A DNA stretch of 34,460 nucleotides from JAXHUE01 sp034189655 (GCA_034189655.1 JAXHUE010000021.1:1-34460); one strand, 5' to 3'; positions 23,905 through 32,492 are shown, counted from the stretch's first letter. The notes: generated from the sequence alone by a model not told the origin. Program-made: numbers and translations.

Positions 23905-24674
23905 TAGTGGACTCCCACGCCCACCTGGACGCGCGCCCCTTCGCCCGCGACCGGGATCAGGTGATGGCACGGGCCCGCGAGGCCGGGGTGGTGGCGGTGG
24001 TCACCATCGGCACCGACCTGGCATCGAGCCGGGCCGCCATCGCGCTCGCCGAGCACTACCCCGATGTGTACGCCTCGGTGGGGCTGCACCCCCACGACGC
24101 CAGGACTATGGACGATGACTACCTCGATGCCCTCGCCGCGCTGGCCCGCCACCCACGGGTAGTGGCCATCGGCGAGACCGGCATCGACCTCTACCGTAAC
24201 CTCTCGCCACTGGAGGCACAGCTCGACGCCTTCCGCCGGCAGATGGCGCTCGCGGCATCGCGGGGGCTCCCGCTGATCGTCCACTCCCGCAACGCCCGCG
24301 ACGAGGTGCTGGCCCTGCTCGAGGAGTGGGCCCAGGGCAGGACAGGCCCCCTGGGGGTGCTCCACTGCTACAGCGGCGACGTGGCGCTGGCCCTTAGGTA
24401 TATCGAGATGGGGTTTCTCATATCCGTCGCCGGCCCCGTCACCTACAAGTCGTCGGACGCCGCCGCAGTCGCCAGCGAGGTGCCGCTCGGGTCAATGCTC
24501 ATCGAGACCGATTGCCCCTTCCTCGCCCCCCAGCCCCACCGCGGCAAGAGGAACGAGCCGGCCTACCTCACCATGGTGGTGGAGCGGATCGCCGCGCTCA
24601 AAGGGATGGCCTCACAGGAGGTGGCGGAGGCCACTGCCAGGAACGCAGCCAGCCTGTTCGGGCTGCCGCTATAA
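23901..24674 (+). CDS. tatD: TatD-family metal-dependent hydrolase/DNase
   Basis: TatD/YcfH proteins are amidohydrolase-fold enzymes with 3'-5' exonuclease or related hydrolase activity. The 257-residue sequence keeps all metal ligands: His6 and His8 (DSHAHLD), Glu92 (GETGID), His128 (VHSRNA), His155 (LHCYSG) and Asp204 (IETDCPFLAP), the last block being a family signature. It starts at a GTG that overlaps the metG stop (GTGA), a common genomic pairing for these two genes in bacteria. It is followed 20 bases later by the polyprenyl synthase gene. Confidence 0.95.
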   Translation: MIVDSHAHLDARPFARDRDQVMARAREAGVVAVVTIGTDLASSRAAIALAEHYPDVYASVGLHPHDARTMDDDYLDALAALARHPRVVAIGETGIDLYRNLSPLEAQLDAFRRQMALAASRGLPLIVHSRNARDEVLALLEEWAQGRTGPLGVLHCYSGDVALALRYIEMGFLISVAGPVTYKSSDAAAVASEVPLGSMLIETDCPFLAPQPHRGKRNEPAYLTMVVERIAALKGMASQEVAEATARNAASLFGLPL

Positions 24675-24694
24675 CTCGCGCCGAAAGGAGACAC

Positions 24695-25660
24695 TTGTCG
24701 ATCGCTGCTATCTACGAGCCAGTCCAGCAGGGCATGGTCGATGTGGAGGAGAGGCTGAAGGCGGTGGGGAGAGCCGACCTCCCCTGGATGGCCGAGCCCA
24801 TGAGCTACATACTGGAGAGCGGTGGCAAGCGGGTGCGCCCGGCGCTCACCCTCCTCGCCGGCCGCGCCTTCCACTATGACCTGAACAGTCTCCTCCCCAT
24901 GGCGGTGGCCGTCGAGCTGTTCCATACCGCCACCCTGGTCCACGACGACGCCGTGGACGAGTCCCAGCTCAGGCGGGGCCGGCCCACGGTGAACAGCCTC
25001 TGGGGCAAGAGCGTCGCCCTCCTGGTGGGGGACTACCTCTTCGCCCGCTCGGCGCAGATGGTGTGCCAGACGGGCAACATCAGGGTGATGGAGCTCTTCG
25101 CCCAGGCGCTGGTCGATATATCGAGCGGGCAGCTCAAGCAGTTCATGGGCGCCTTCGACTGGCGGCAGAGCCGCGACGACTACTACGAGCAGATACGGAG
25201 CAAGACGGCCTCGCTCTTCGCCCTCGCCGCCGAGTCCGGGGCCATCCTGGGCGGTGCCCCCGAGGACGCCGTCGGTGCCCTGCGCGACTACGGAAACAAC
25301 CTGGGGATGGCCTTCCAGATAGTGGACGACATCCTCGACTTCGTCGGCGACGAGGCGGAGCTGGGAAAGCCGGTGGGCAGCGACCTGCTCCAGGGGACCC
25401 CCACCCTGCCCCTCATCCTCCTGGTGGAGAGGCACCGCGACGATAGCTTCTTGAAGGAGATATGGGAGAGAGACGGGGAGCAGGAGGGGGTGCGGCGCGT
25501 CGTGGGCATGGTCAGGGACTCCTCCATCGTCGACGAGTGCTACGGCATCGCCGCCGAGTTCTCGGACACGGCCCACCGCGCGCTGGAGAGGCTGCCACAG
25601 GAGGGCTCCCGCCGCGCCCTCTGCGAGCTGGCACACTACATGCTTGAGCGCCGCATCTAG
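24695..25660 (+). CDS. Trans-type polyprenyl diphosphate synthase
   Basis: This enzyme adds isopentenyl diphosphate units in trans to make a prenyl diphosphate chain. The 321-residue protein has GGKRVRP (43-49), the first aspartate-rich motif DDAVD (84-88) followed by ESQLRRGRPT, and the second, DDILD (211-215). The residues five and four places before the first motif are small (Ala79, Thr80), leaving the product cavity open, so a medium or long chain such as a quinone side chain is more likely than C15 or C20. The start is a TTG at 24695, four bases after AAAGGAG, because no ATG or GTG fits between the tatD stop and the conserved region. Its stop codon directly abuts that of the convergent membrane protein gene. 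Confidence 0.92.
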   Translation: MSIAAIYEPVQQGMVDVEERLKAVGRADLPWMAEPMSYILESGGKRVRPALTLLAGRAFHYDLNSLLPMAVAVELFHTATLVHDDAVDESQLRRGRPTVNSLWGKSVALLVGDYLFARSAQMVCQTGNIRVMELFAQALVDISSGQLKQFMGAFDWRQSRDDYYEQIRSKTASLFALAAESGAILGGAPEDAVGALRDYGNNLGMAFQIVDDILDFVGDEAELGKPVGSDLLQGTPTLPLILLVERHRDDSFLKEIWERDGEQEGVRRVVGMVRDSSIVDECYGIAAEFSDTAHRALERLPQEGSRRALCELAHYMLERRI

Positions 25661-26233
25661 CTAGGAGCGCGCCCCGGCGAGCTGGCCGCCGACGGCACCG
25701 CCCCACGCACCCAGCGCCAGCGCAGAGACTATGAGCACCACCGTGGAGGCCACGTCGGAGAAGGCGCCGATGGTGCCGAAGCGCTGGATGAAGCTGGGTG
25801 TCCCCATCAGCCAGATGACGGTGAACACCAGTGCCCCGGAGAGCAGACCAGGCAGCAGCGTGCCCCGGCCCCAGCCGTACCCCTCGCCCCAGCTCGCCCC
25901 GAAGGAGGCGCCGGCGGCAACCCCGGCCATGAAGTAGGAGAAGGCCATTATCTCCACCGCCACCACCTGCTCCACCCGTACCCCCTCGACCAGTATCGGC
26001 AGGAAGGCCAGGGCCAGGCCCACGGCCAGTCCCACCACCAGCCCGACCACGATGCCGATGATGAGCCCGATCTCCCTGGAAAGCACCCACAGCGCCAGCG
26101 CCACCAGGAGGCCGCCGATGACACCGGCCACCACCGGGCTGTAGCTCTGGAACTGGGCGACCACGAGGCTTAGCAGCACCACGAGGGCGGTGCCGCTCGC
26201 TACCCCCACCACTATCGCCGCAAGCAGTCTCAT
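25661..26233 (-). CDS. Hypothetical membrane protein
   Basis: A 190-residue, very hydrophobic, glycine-rich protein with about five or six predicted membrane helices (for example 4-26, 33-50, 54-82, 94-112, 127-143, 163-186). It has few charged residues and no recognisable catalytic motif or known family. The N-terminus begins MRLLAAIVVGVASG. The ATG at 26233 has GGAGG about 10 bases upstream, partly inside a small inverted repeat (CCTGCC 26240-26245 with GGCAGG 26253-26258). It is the last gene of the long minus-strand cluster, 66 bases after recO. It ends without room for a terminator, its stop abutting that of the polyprenyl synthase gene. Confidence 0.7.
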   Translation of the reverse strand: MRLLAAIVVGVASGTALVVLLSLVVAQFQSYSPVVAGVIGGLLVALALWVLSREIGLIIGIVVGLVVGLAVGLALAFLPILVEGVRVEQVVAVEIMAFSYFMAGVAAGASFGASWGEGYGWGRGTLLPGLLSGALVFTVIWLMGTPSFIQRFGTIGAFSDVASTVVLIVSALALGAWGGAVGGQLAGARS

Positions 26234-26299
26234 ATCAGGCCTGCCTCCAGGGGGCAGGGGTAGGCCCGCTTGGAGTGCGGTGTCGTCGGCCGTGGCTGG

Positions 26300-27067
26300 T
26301 CAGCATATGGGCTCCCTCCGCAGCAGGTCGAGGAACTGCACCGACTTGACCTCGTGCTCCAGGAGGTAGAGGATGTAGCGGCGCAGCAGCCCCTCGATCT
26401 CCTCAGATAGCTCGCGCCCCATCCGCAGGCGGCTCGCCTGGGGATAGGGGCTCTCTGCCATAAAGCGCATGGCCTTCACCGCGTTGGGCGATATGGGCCG
26501 GGCGTCGGGGAGGCACCCCCCGCACGCCGGGCACAGCACGCCGCCCAGGTGGGGGCTGAAGAAGTTGAGCACCGGCTTGAGCGCGGCGCGGCACTCCAGG
26601 CAGCTATAGAGCTGGGGGCGGTACCCCAGGTGGGTGAGCAGGTTCAGCTCGAAGTGGCGCATGACCAGCTCCTGGTTTGTGTCCTGGCACAGCCGGCGCA
26701 GTGTCTCCAGGAGCAGCCCGTATACGGCGTAGCCCTCCCCGTGCTCGGCGGTGAGCTGCTCCACGAGCTCGGCGGCGTAGAGGGCCTGGCTGGAGCGGCG
26801 CAGGTCGCTGCGCAGGGGGAGGAAGCTTTCTATGGTCTGGGCCTGGGTCACGATGTCCAGGTTCTGGCCCCGCGCCAGCATGAGGGTGCAGTGGCAGGGC
26901 ACCTCCAGGTGGCCGCCCAGCCTGCTCTTGGGGCGGCGTGCCCCCCTGGCGATGGCGCGCACCTTGCCCAGGGTGGGTGTGAACAGCACCAGCAGCTTGT
27001 CGGCCTCACCCACGTTTAGGCGCCTGAGCACGATGGCCTCTGTCTTGTATACCTTTGGCGCAGTCAT
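26300..27067 (-). CDS. recO: DNA repair protein RecO
   Basis: RecO anneals single strands and, with RecR, loads RecA onto SSB-coated DNA in the RecF pathway. The 255-residue protein has the N-terminal OB fold (about 5-80; KTEAIVLRRLNVGEADKLLVLFT, then IARGARRPKSRLGG) and the helical C-terminal domain. A zinc-binding site is seen as CLEC and CPACGGC. The start at 27067 has only a weak ribosome site, so translation may depend on recR upstream, whose stop is 45 bases away. recO and recR in one transcription unit fits their joint role. Confidence 0.94.
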   Translation of the reverse strand: MTAPKVYKTEAIVLRRLNVGEADKLLVLFTPTLGKVRAIARGARRPKSRLGGHLEVPCHCTLMLARGQNLDIVTQAQTIESFLPLRSDLRRSSQALYAAELVEQLTAEHGEGYAVYGLLLETLRRLCQDTNQELVMRHFELNLLTHLGYRPQLYSCLECRAALKPVLNFFSPHLGGVLCPACGGCLPDARPISPNAVKAMRFMAESPYPQASRLRMGRELSEEIEGLLRRYILYLLEHEVKSVQFLDLLRREPIC

Positions 27068-27112
27068 CTCAAATCGAAAGGCCGGGGCGTCCCGGCCGCG
27101 GCGTGTGCCCGC

Positions 27113-27718
27113 CTACAGCTCCTGGCGTCCCTCCAGGGCGCGGGTCAGGGTGGCCTCGTCGGCGTACTCCAGGTCGGCGCCGAAGGGCAGCCCCCGCGCC
27201 AGGCGGGTTATGCGGATGCCCAGCGGGGCCAGCAGGCGGTGCAGGTACATCGCGGTGGCCTCCCCCTCCAGGTTGGGGTTGGTGGCCAGTATCACCTCGG
27301 TCACCGTCTCATCCTTGAGCCGCTCCAGGAGCTCCCTGATCTTCAAGTCGTCGGGGCCGATGCCCTCCATGGGCGAGATAACGCCGTGCAGCACGTGGTA
27401 CAGGCCGCGGAACTCGCCGGTGCGCTCCAGGGGGAGGATGTCCAGCGGCTCCTCGACGACGCACACCGCGGTGCGGTCCCGCCCCGTGCCCTGGCAGATG
27501 GCGCACGGGTCGGTATCGGTGATGTTCTGGCACACGGAGCACAGCACGATGCTCTCCTTGACCGCGAGGATGGCCTCGGCCAGGGCGCGGGCCTCGTCCT
27601 GGGGCATGCGCACCAGGTGGTAGGTGAGGCGCTGCGCGCTCTTGGGACCGATGCCCGGCAGCTTGTGGAACTCCTCGATTAAGCGGGCGATGGGCCGTGC
27701 CGGCAGGGGGCCGTTCAC
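27113..27718 (-). CDS. recR: Recombination protein RecR
   Basis: RecR forms a ring clamp around DNA and joins RecO and RecF in loading RecA. The 201-residue protein has the N-terminal helix-hairpin-helix (KLPGIGPKSAQRLTYHL), a Cys4 zinc finger (CSVC and CAIC), the Toprim domain (VCVVEEPLDI, LILATNPNLEGEATAMYL-like block) and the C-terminal GLPFGADLEYAD Walker-B-like segment. It starts at a GTG that overlaps the stop of the larA-like gene (GTGA, 27715-27718), with GGAGGG 6 bases upstream. In most bacteria recR follows ybaB directly; here the larA-like gene stands between them. Confidence 0.97.
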   Translation of the reverse strand: MNGPLPARPIARLIEEFHKLPGIGPKSAQRLTYHLVRMPQDEARALAEAILAVKESIVLCSVCQNITDTDPCAICQGTGRDRTAVCVVEEPLDILPLERTGEFRGLYHVLHGVISPMEGIGPDDLKIRELLERLKDETVTEVILATNPNLEGEATAMYLHRLLAPLGIRITRLARGLPFGADLEYADEATLTRALEGRQEL

Positions 27719-28974
27719 CGCTGGCCCTCCGTGGGGAAGTACTGCATGGTGGCGTCGGGGACCACTGCCACCCGGGCGCGGTCGCCGTGGGCCTCCTGGA
27801 GCAGGGCGATGACCTGGGGCCAGCTCTTGGCCCAGACCACCGACTCGGGGGGCGCGATCCAGTCCACCGCGGCAAGGTCTATGTACTGGGAGAAGATGAT
27901 CACCCGCGCCACCCGCTGCGGCAGCGGGCGCGGGAACCAGAGCTGGCCCCCCATGCTCTTGCCGAAGGTGCGCAGCAGGTAGTGGGGCACCTGGCCTTCA
28001 GGGGCGTTGATGATGAGCACCAGGTCGCCGCCCTCCTCCTTGAGCAGCGGCGTGGCCAGTGGCGGGGCCAGGAAGGCCTCCGAGGCCTTGGCGTAGTTGT
28101 TGAGCACGGCGATATCGTTGTCCGCCACCGGCTCGGTGGCGTAGACCTCGCGGGCCACCTTCACCCCGGCCTCCTGGGCGGCATCGGGCTCGCCCACGAA
28201 GAGGGCGACGGTCTCGCTGCGGGCGTTCACTATGGCGTCCACCTTGATATCGAGGCCGGCCATGCGCGCTGCCTCGCTGGCATCGATGCGGGCCACGTTC
28301 TCGGCGAAGCTCCCCATGCCCAGCGCCGGGTTCTTTCCCGCGGCCAGGGTCTTCATGGTCAGGCCGCTGTGGTTGGCCACGATGGTCTCGAGGGCGGCTA
28401 TGCCGGGGAGGACGATCTTGCCCCCGCCGCCGAACCCGGTTAAGGGGTGGGGCAGGATGCCGCCGATGCCCACCTTGAAGTCGCAGCGCATCACCTCGCT
28501 GTTTATCGAGATGGGCGTGCCCTGGCTGGTCTCGCCCAGGGGGGTGCAGTTCTCGTAGGGGTTGTGGTTGTAGACCAGGAAGCGCTCCAGCACCTCGTCG
28601 CCCAGCTTCTTCTGGAAGTCGATGCGGGTCATCGCCCCGTGGGCGCCGAGGGCGGCGATGAACCTGATGCCCTCGTCGGGCACCCCGGCGGCGGCGAGCT
28701 CCTCCAGCACCAGGGGCACGATGTCCGCCACCCTGGTGGGGCGCGTCATGTCGTCGAAGAGGATGGCCACCTCTCGCTTCCCCGCGGCCAGCTCCCGTAT
28801 GGGGCGGGTGCCTACGGGGTGGGCGAAGCAGGCCGCCATCTCCTGGCGGCTCATGGCGGCGCGAGCGTGGCCCGGCATGGTGCAGGTGGCCACCTGCCAC
28901 GAGTCGGGGAATGCCAGCTCAAGCTCGGTGTTGCCGTACCAGCACAGCTGAGGGACAGCTACGGTGTGTGCCAT
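27715..28974 (-). CDS. LarA-like nickel-pincer racemase/epimerase (DUF2088)
   Basis: LarA enzymes racemise or epimerise 2-hydroxy acids using a nickel-pincer nucleotide. The 419-residue protein aligns well with lactate racemase motifs: DDMTRPTR (74-81), ALGAHGAM with His112, HNPY (137-140), and GGILPHPLTGFGGGGKIVLPG (starting at 171) with His176 and Lys186, then His202 in ANHSGL. Lys186, His176 and His202 correspond to the residues that carry or coordinate the cofactor and nickel, so an active enzyme is likely; the substrate is unknown and need not be lactate. LarBCE cofactor genes are not in the window. The ATG has GGAGG 11 bases upstream, and the stop overlaps the recR start. Confidence 0.88.
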   Translation of the reverse strand: MAHTVAVPQLCWYGNTELELAFPDSWQVATCTMPGHARAAMSRQEMAACFAHPVGTRPIRELAAGKREVAILFDDMTRPTRVADIVPLVLEELAAAGVPDEGIRFIAALGAHGAMTRIDFQKKLGDEVLERFLVYNHNPYENCTPLGETSQGTPISINSEVMRCDFKVGIGGILPHPLTGFGGGGKIVLPGIAALETIVANHSGLTMKTLAAGKNPALGMGSFAENVARIDASEAARMAGLDIKVDAIVNARSETVALFVGEPDAAQEAGVKVAREVYATEPVADNDIAVLNNYAKASEAFLAPPLATPLLKEEGGDLVLIINAPEGQVPHYLLRTFGKSMGGQLWFPRPLPQRVARVIIFSQYIDLAAVDWIAPPESVVWAKSWPQVIALLQEAHGDRARVAVVPDATMQYFPTEGQR

Positions 28975-29002
28975 TCTCTTTATAACCTCCGCCGCGTGCC
29001 CT

Positions 29003-29308
29003 CTAGGTGATGCCCGGTATCTTGATGCCGCCGGTGATCTCGGATAGGCGGCTCTGGGTGAGCTCCTGGGCCTTTCGCGACGCCTCGTTCACCGCGCTCA
29101 TGACCATGTCCTCCAGCATCTCCACGTCGTCGGCGCTCACTGCCTCCGGCGATATCTTCACCGACTTGAGCTGCTGGTTGCCGTTCATCAGCACGGTCAC
29201 TGCGCCGCCCCCGGCGCTGGCCTCTACCCGTGCGTTCTCCAGCTCCTCCTGGGCCTTCTCCAGCCGCTGCTGGAGCTGCTGGGCCTGGCGGGCGAACATC
29301 CTGTTCAT
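29003..29308 (-). CDS. ybaB: Nucleoid-associated protein YbaB/EbfC family
   Basis: YbaB/EbfC proteins are small dimeric DNA-binding proteins. The 101-residue product has the usual N-terminal coiled coil (about 1-30: ARQAQQLQQRLEKAQEELEN), the central strand region with VTVLMNGNQQLKSVKISPEA, and the helix with LEDMVMSAVNEASRKAQEL. The ATG at 29308 overlaps the dnaX stop (ATGA, 29305-29308), and AGGAGAGG lies just upstream, so this start is preferred to an open upstream extension. The dnaX-ybaB pairing is conserved across bacteria. Confidence 0.95.
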   Translation of the reverse strand: MNRMFARQAQQLQQRLEKAQEELENARVEASAGGGAVTVLMNGNQQLKSVKISPEAVSADDVEMLEDMVMSAVNEASRKAQELTQSRLSEITGGIKIPGIT

Positions 29309-30930
29309 TCTTCCTCTCCTTCGACGATCTTGGCCCCCATGCGCAGCGCGGCATCGACCAGGTGTCCCCGGCCCCTGCTCTGGCGCACGGTGAGGACGCA
29401 CCTGACGTTGTACCGCTGCCCGAACACCTCGCTCACCTTCTGCTCCACCATGTGGCGGTACTTGGGGTCCTCTATCTTCTCCTTGTGGAAGGCGTAGTAG
29501 AAGCCGAGCACAAGGGTGTCCCCCTCGATGGCCATGGGCTCGCAGGCGCTCCGGAGCAGGGCGTCTAGGTTCCCCTTGGAGCCCAGCCCCCGCGTGGCAT
29601 CGACCACCTCGCGCCAGCGGCTGCGGAAGTGCTCGATATCGCCGCTCTCCCCCTGGGGCTGCCCCTCCACCGACGCCCCTTCCCCGTCGGCCCCTCCGGG
29701 CGCGGGCGGCGCCGCCTCTCTCTGCGGCGCGATGGCCTCTTCGGCTGCGGGCGTCTTCTCGCTCGTGGTGGTCTCTGGGGGTGGCGGCGCCGCCCGCGCC
29801 GGCGCCTTTGCCCTTGCCGCCGGGGCCTGCGCTCTCCGTGGCGCCGGCGCCGGGGGGGTGGCCTCTTCGTCGCGGCAGAGGACGCTCTCCATGAAGGCCA
29901 GCTCCAGGGGCAGGGAAGAGAAGCCGTCCCCCTCCTGCTCGGCGCTGCGGAAGAGCCTGGTGGCCCGCGAGAGCTGCTCCATGGAGGCCTGCTCGGCGAG
30001 GGCCTTCATCTCGGCGAGGGCCTCGGCGCTCGTGTCCAGGGCCTCGGCGGCCCCTGCCTTGAGCAGCACCAGGCCCCTCAAGTGCTCCACCAGCTCGCGG
30101 CTGAACTGGCGCAGGTCGAGCCCGTCCTGGGCCACCTGGTAGATGTCTTTGAGCCCGGCCGCTATGTCCCGCTCCACGATGTGACGGGCCAGCCGCCCCA
30201 CGCGGGCATCGCCGCTTATCCCCAGCATGGCCTGCATCTCTCCTGGGCCGATGGCGGGGCCGAAGTGGGCCACGGCCTGCTCCAGCAGGTTCTCGGCATC
30301 GCGCAAGGAGCCGGTGGCGCTCCGGGAGATGAGCTTAAGCGACTGCTCCTCGATGGTGATGCCCTCATCTCGGCAGATGGCGGCGAGCCGGGCCACCATG
30401 ACCTCCGTCGAGATGCGGCGGAAGTCGAACCGCTGGCAGCGGGAGAGGATGGTGGGCGGCACCTTGTGCGGCTCGGTGGTGGCGAGCACGAACAGCACCT
30501 GCGGCGGGGGCTCCTCCAGCGTCTTGAGCAGGGCGTTGAAGGCGGGCTCGGTGAGCATGTGGACCTCGTCGATGATGTATACCTTGTACCGCGCCGCGGT
30601 GGGGGCGAACTTGGCCCGCTCCCTCAAGTCGCGTATCTCGTCGATGCCGCGGTTGGAGGCGGCATCGATCTCTATTACGTCCATGGCGCGGCCTTCGTTG
30701 GTGGCGATGCACATGGCGCAGCGATTGCACGGCTCTCCCTGCCCACCCTCTAAGCAGTTCACTGCCTTGGCCAGGATGCGACCGGTGCTGGTCTTCCCCG
30801 TCCCCCGCGGGCCGCAGAAGAGGTAGGCGTGGGCCACCCGACCGCTGCCCAGTGCGTTGAGCAGCGTGCGGGTCACGTGTCCCTGGCCCACCACCTGGGC
30901 CAGGGTCTGGGGCCTCCACTTGCGATAGAA
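29305..30930 (-). CDS. dnaX: DNA polymerase III subunit gamma/tau (5' end in assembly gap)
   Basis: DnaX is the AAA+ motor of the clamp loader that opens the sliding clamp. The reading frame continues into the N run: the first visible residues are FYRKWRPQTLAQVVGQGHV, so only a handful of start codons are missing. It has the Walker A GPRGTGKTS, the zinc module (CLEGG...CNRCAMC), Walker B DEVHML and sensor 1 ATTEPHKVPPTILSRCQRF. A long Ala/Pro-rich linker (about 29700-29880) leads to a C-terminal tau-like domain ending at the ATGA overlap with ybaB. No A-rich slippage site for programmed frameshifting was seen, so only the long form is predicted. Confidence 0.96.
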   Translation of the reverse strand, partial: FYRKWRPQTLAQVVGQGHVTRTLLNALGSGRVAHAYLFCGPRGTGKTSTGRILAKAVNCLEGGQGEPCNRCAMCIATNEGRAMDVIEIDAASNRGIDEIRDLRERAKFAPTAARYKVYIIDEVHMLTEPAFNALLKTLEEPPPQVLFVLATTEPHKVPPTILSRCQRFDFRRISTEVMVARLAAICRDEGITIEEQSLKLISRSATGSLRDAENLLEQAVAHFGPAIGPGEMQAMLGISGDARVGRLARHIVERDIAAGLKDIYQVAQDGLDLRQFSRELVEHLRGLVLLKAGAAEALDTSAEALAEMKALAEQASMEQLSRATRLFRSAEQEGDGFSSLPLELAFMESVLCRDEEATPPAPAPRRAQAPAARAKAPARAAPPPPETTTSEKTPAAEEAIAPQREAAPPAPGGADGEGASVEGQPQGESGDIEHFRSRWREVVDATRGLGSKGNLDALLRSACEPMAIEGDTLVLGFYYAFHKEKIEDPKYRHMVEQKVSEVFGQRYNVRCVLTVRQSRGRGHLVDAALRMGAKIVEGEEE

Positions 30931-31030
30931 NNNNNNNNNNNNNNNNNNNNNNNNNNNNNNNNNNNNNNNNNNNNNNNNNNNNNNNNNNNNNNNNNNNNNN
31001 NNNNNNNNNNNNNNNNNNNNNNNNNNNNNN
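30931..31030. other. Assembly gap of 100 N
   Basis: Exactly 100 N, the conventional placeholder for a scaffold join of unknown size. It removes the dnaX start and the end of the radical SAM gene. Any apparent fused frame across it is an artefact. Confidence 1.
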
Positions 31031-31951
31031 ATCCAGGGCCGCCAGCATCTGCCCCCGGTCGCCGGGGAGCGTGCCGTCTATGCCCCACATATAGTAGTTG
31101 GCCGAGTGGTCGCTCACCACGAACTCGGACGTGACGTCCAGCCCCTCGATGAGGGTGCGCACCTCGATGAGCAGCCCCTCCAGCGTCTGCATGGTGAACT
31201 CACCGCGCTGCATCTTGTCGTAGAGCGGCATGCCCGGCGCCAGCCCCAGCGTGCGCAGGCGGATGAAGTGGGGGTTGATCTCGCTGAGAACACGCGCCGT
31301 CTCCCGCGCGTGCTGCTCCCAGCGCTCCCGGCCCCCCAGGCCGGGCATGACGTACTCCGAGAGCTCGAACCCGGCCTCCAGGGCCTTCCTCCCCCCCGCT
31401 ATCATCTCGGCGGCGGTGGCCCCCTTCTCCACGTAGGCGAGGAGCTCGTCGTCGCCGGTCTCCAGCCCCACGTGGAGCCTGGTGAGGCCGGCGGCGCGCA
31501 GGAGCTCAAGGTCTGGGAGGCTCTTCTTGGCCAGGGTCTTGGCCCGGCCGTAGCTGGTCACCCGCTGCACGGAGGGGAAGGTCTCGTAGATGAAGCGGCA
31601 GATCTCGGCAAGCTCGGTGGCCTTCATGATGATGCTGTTGGAGTCGGCGATGAAGACGTTCTTCACCTCGCCCCTCTCGTCGAGCCACAGGATGCCGTTG
31701 GCCCGCGCCACCAGGTCTACCCGCTCGCCGTGCCCGGTCTGCCGCGCCCACGCACTGAGCTCGTCGGCCACCTGCCTCATGGTGCGGATGTCCCCCTTCA
31801 CCTCCTCCACGGGCCTGATCTCCAGCTTGGTATCGCCGTACATGCGGCAGAACTGGCAGCGGTTCCACGAGCAGTTGCGCGTTGCCCTGATCAAGAGGCT
31901 GTAGGCCTCGGTGGGGGGCCTGAAGGGGGGCAGCTCGTAGCGGCCTATCAC
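31031..31951 (-). CDS. Radical SAM protein, partial (C-terminus in assembly gap)
   Basis: The 307 visible residues form a radical S-adenosylmethionine enzyme. The [4Fe-4S] motif is CSWNRCQFC, spaced CX4CX2C rather than the standard CX3CX2C; this spacing is seen in a family that begins with the pattern TxxCxxNxCxFC. Downstream are the SAM-binding features IADSNS (strand 2 region), VGLETGDDELL and the LGLAPGMPLYDKM block. The specific reaction is not known. The frame runs off into the N gap, with the C-terminus probably close since the late region (DGTLPGDRGQ) is present. The start is GTG at 31951, 9 bases after AGAGGGG, and the gene lies 14 bases after ybeY in the same unit. Confidence 0.85.
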
Positions 31952-31965
31952 TGGACATCACCCCT

Positions 31966-32439
31966 CTATCGCTTCTCGGCGGCGACCCGCGCCAGCACCA
32001 GGTCCGAGGTGGCCTGCATCCGGGCCTCGCCCTCGTCGTCCTCGTGCCCGTAGCCCAGGAGGTGGAGCACACCGTGAACTACCAGCAGCGCTACCTCCCA
32101 CTCTACGGTGTGACCCTGCTCCCTGGCCTGGGCCTCTGCCTGGGGGTACGAGAGGAGCACCTCGCCGAGGTGGAGCACGCCATCGGGGGGCGCGACGAAC
32201 GAGGCCTCATGGTCTTCAAGGAGGGCGAAGGAGAGCACGTCGGTGGCCTCGTCCCGGCCTCGGTAGCTGCGGTTTAAGCGGCGCACGGTCTCGGCATCGG
32301 TTACTACCAGCCCCAGCTCCACGGGGGCGCTCACCCCTGCGGTGGCGAGGGTCTCCTCCACCACCCGCCGCAGCCACGCCTGGTCCAGCCTGCCCCCAAA
32401 TGGCTCATCTACCTGGATGGAGAGCTCGCACTCACGCAT
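31966..32439 (-). CDS. ybeY: Endoribonuclease YbeY
   Basis: YbeY is a zinc-dependent endoribonuclease acting in 16S rRNA 3' maturation and ribosome quality control. The 157-residue protein has the family core LNRSYRGRDEATDVLSF and the zinc motif HGVLHLLGYGH with His122, His126 and His132; the residue before the last His is Gly131 where Asp is usual (GYDH). The start is placed at the ATG at 32439: upstream in-frame starts (ATG 32454, TTG 32481) lie inside the -10 and -35 boxes of the promoter at 32453-32481. This predicts a leader of only about 6-9 bases. It is the first gene of the minus-strand cluster leading to dnaX. Confidence 0.92.
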   Translation of the reverse strand: MRECELSIQVDEPFGGRLDQAWLRRVVEETLATAGVSAPVELGLVVTDAETVRRLNRSYRGRDEATDVLSFALLEDHEASFVAPPDGVLHLGEVLLSYPQAEAQAREQGHTVEWEVALLVVHGVLHLLGYGHEDDEGEARMQATSDLVLARVAAEKR

Positions 32440-32452
32440 GCCCCTACTCGGC

Positions 32453-32481
32453 ATGATAGCACAGGGGGGGGCATTGTTCAA
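32453..32481 (-). promoter_or_regulatory. Promoter of the ybeY-dnaX-recR-recO cluster
   Basis: TTGAAC (32481-32476), a 17-base spacer with a C8 run, and TATCAT (32458-32453) on the minus strand. The ATG at 32439 lies 13 bases beyond the -10, so the mRNA is almost leaderless. Confidence 0.7.
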
Positions 32482-32492
32482 GCTCCCGGCAC

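Noticed and set aside
26240..26258. CCTGCC/GGCAGG hairpin as a translational switch for the membrane protein gene
   Set aside because: Six base pairs near a ribosome site are expected often by chance in DNA this GC-rich; there is no further support.
29305..30930. Programmed frameshift in dnaX producing a short gamma form
   Set aside because: No A-rich slippery heptamer or poly-A run was found in the GC-rich linker region.
30365..31951. Apparent fusion of the radical SAM protein to DnaX-like sequence across the N run
   Set aside because: Downstream of the gap that frame is not the DnaX frame; the continuity comes only from reading N as unknown residues.
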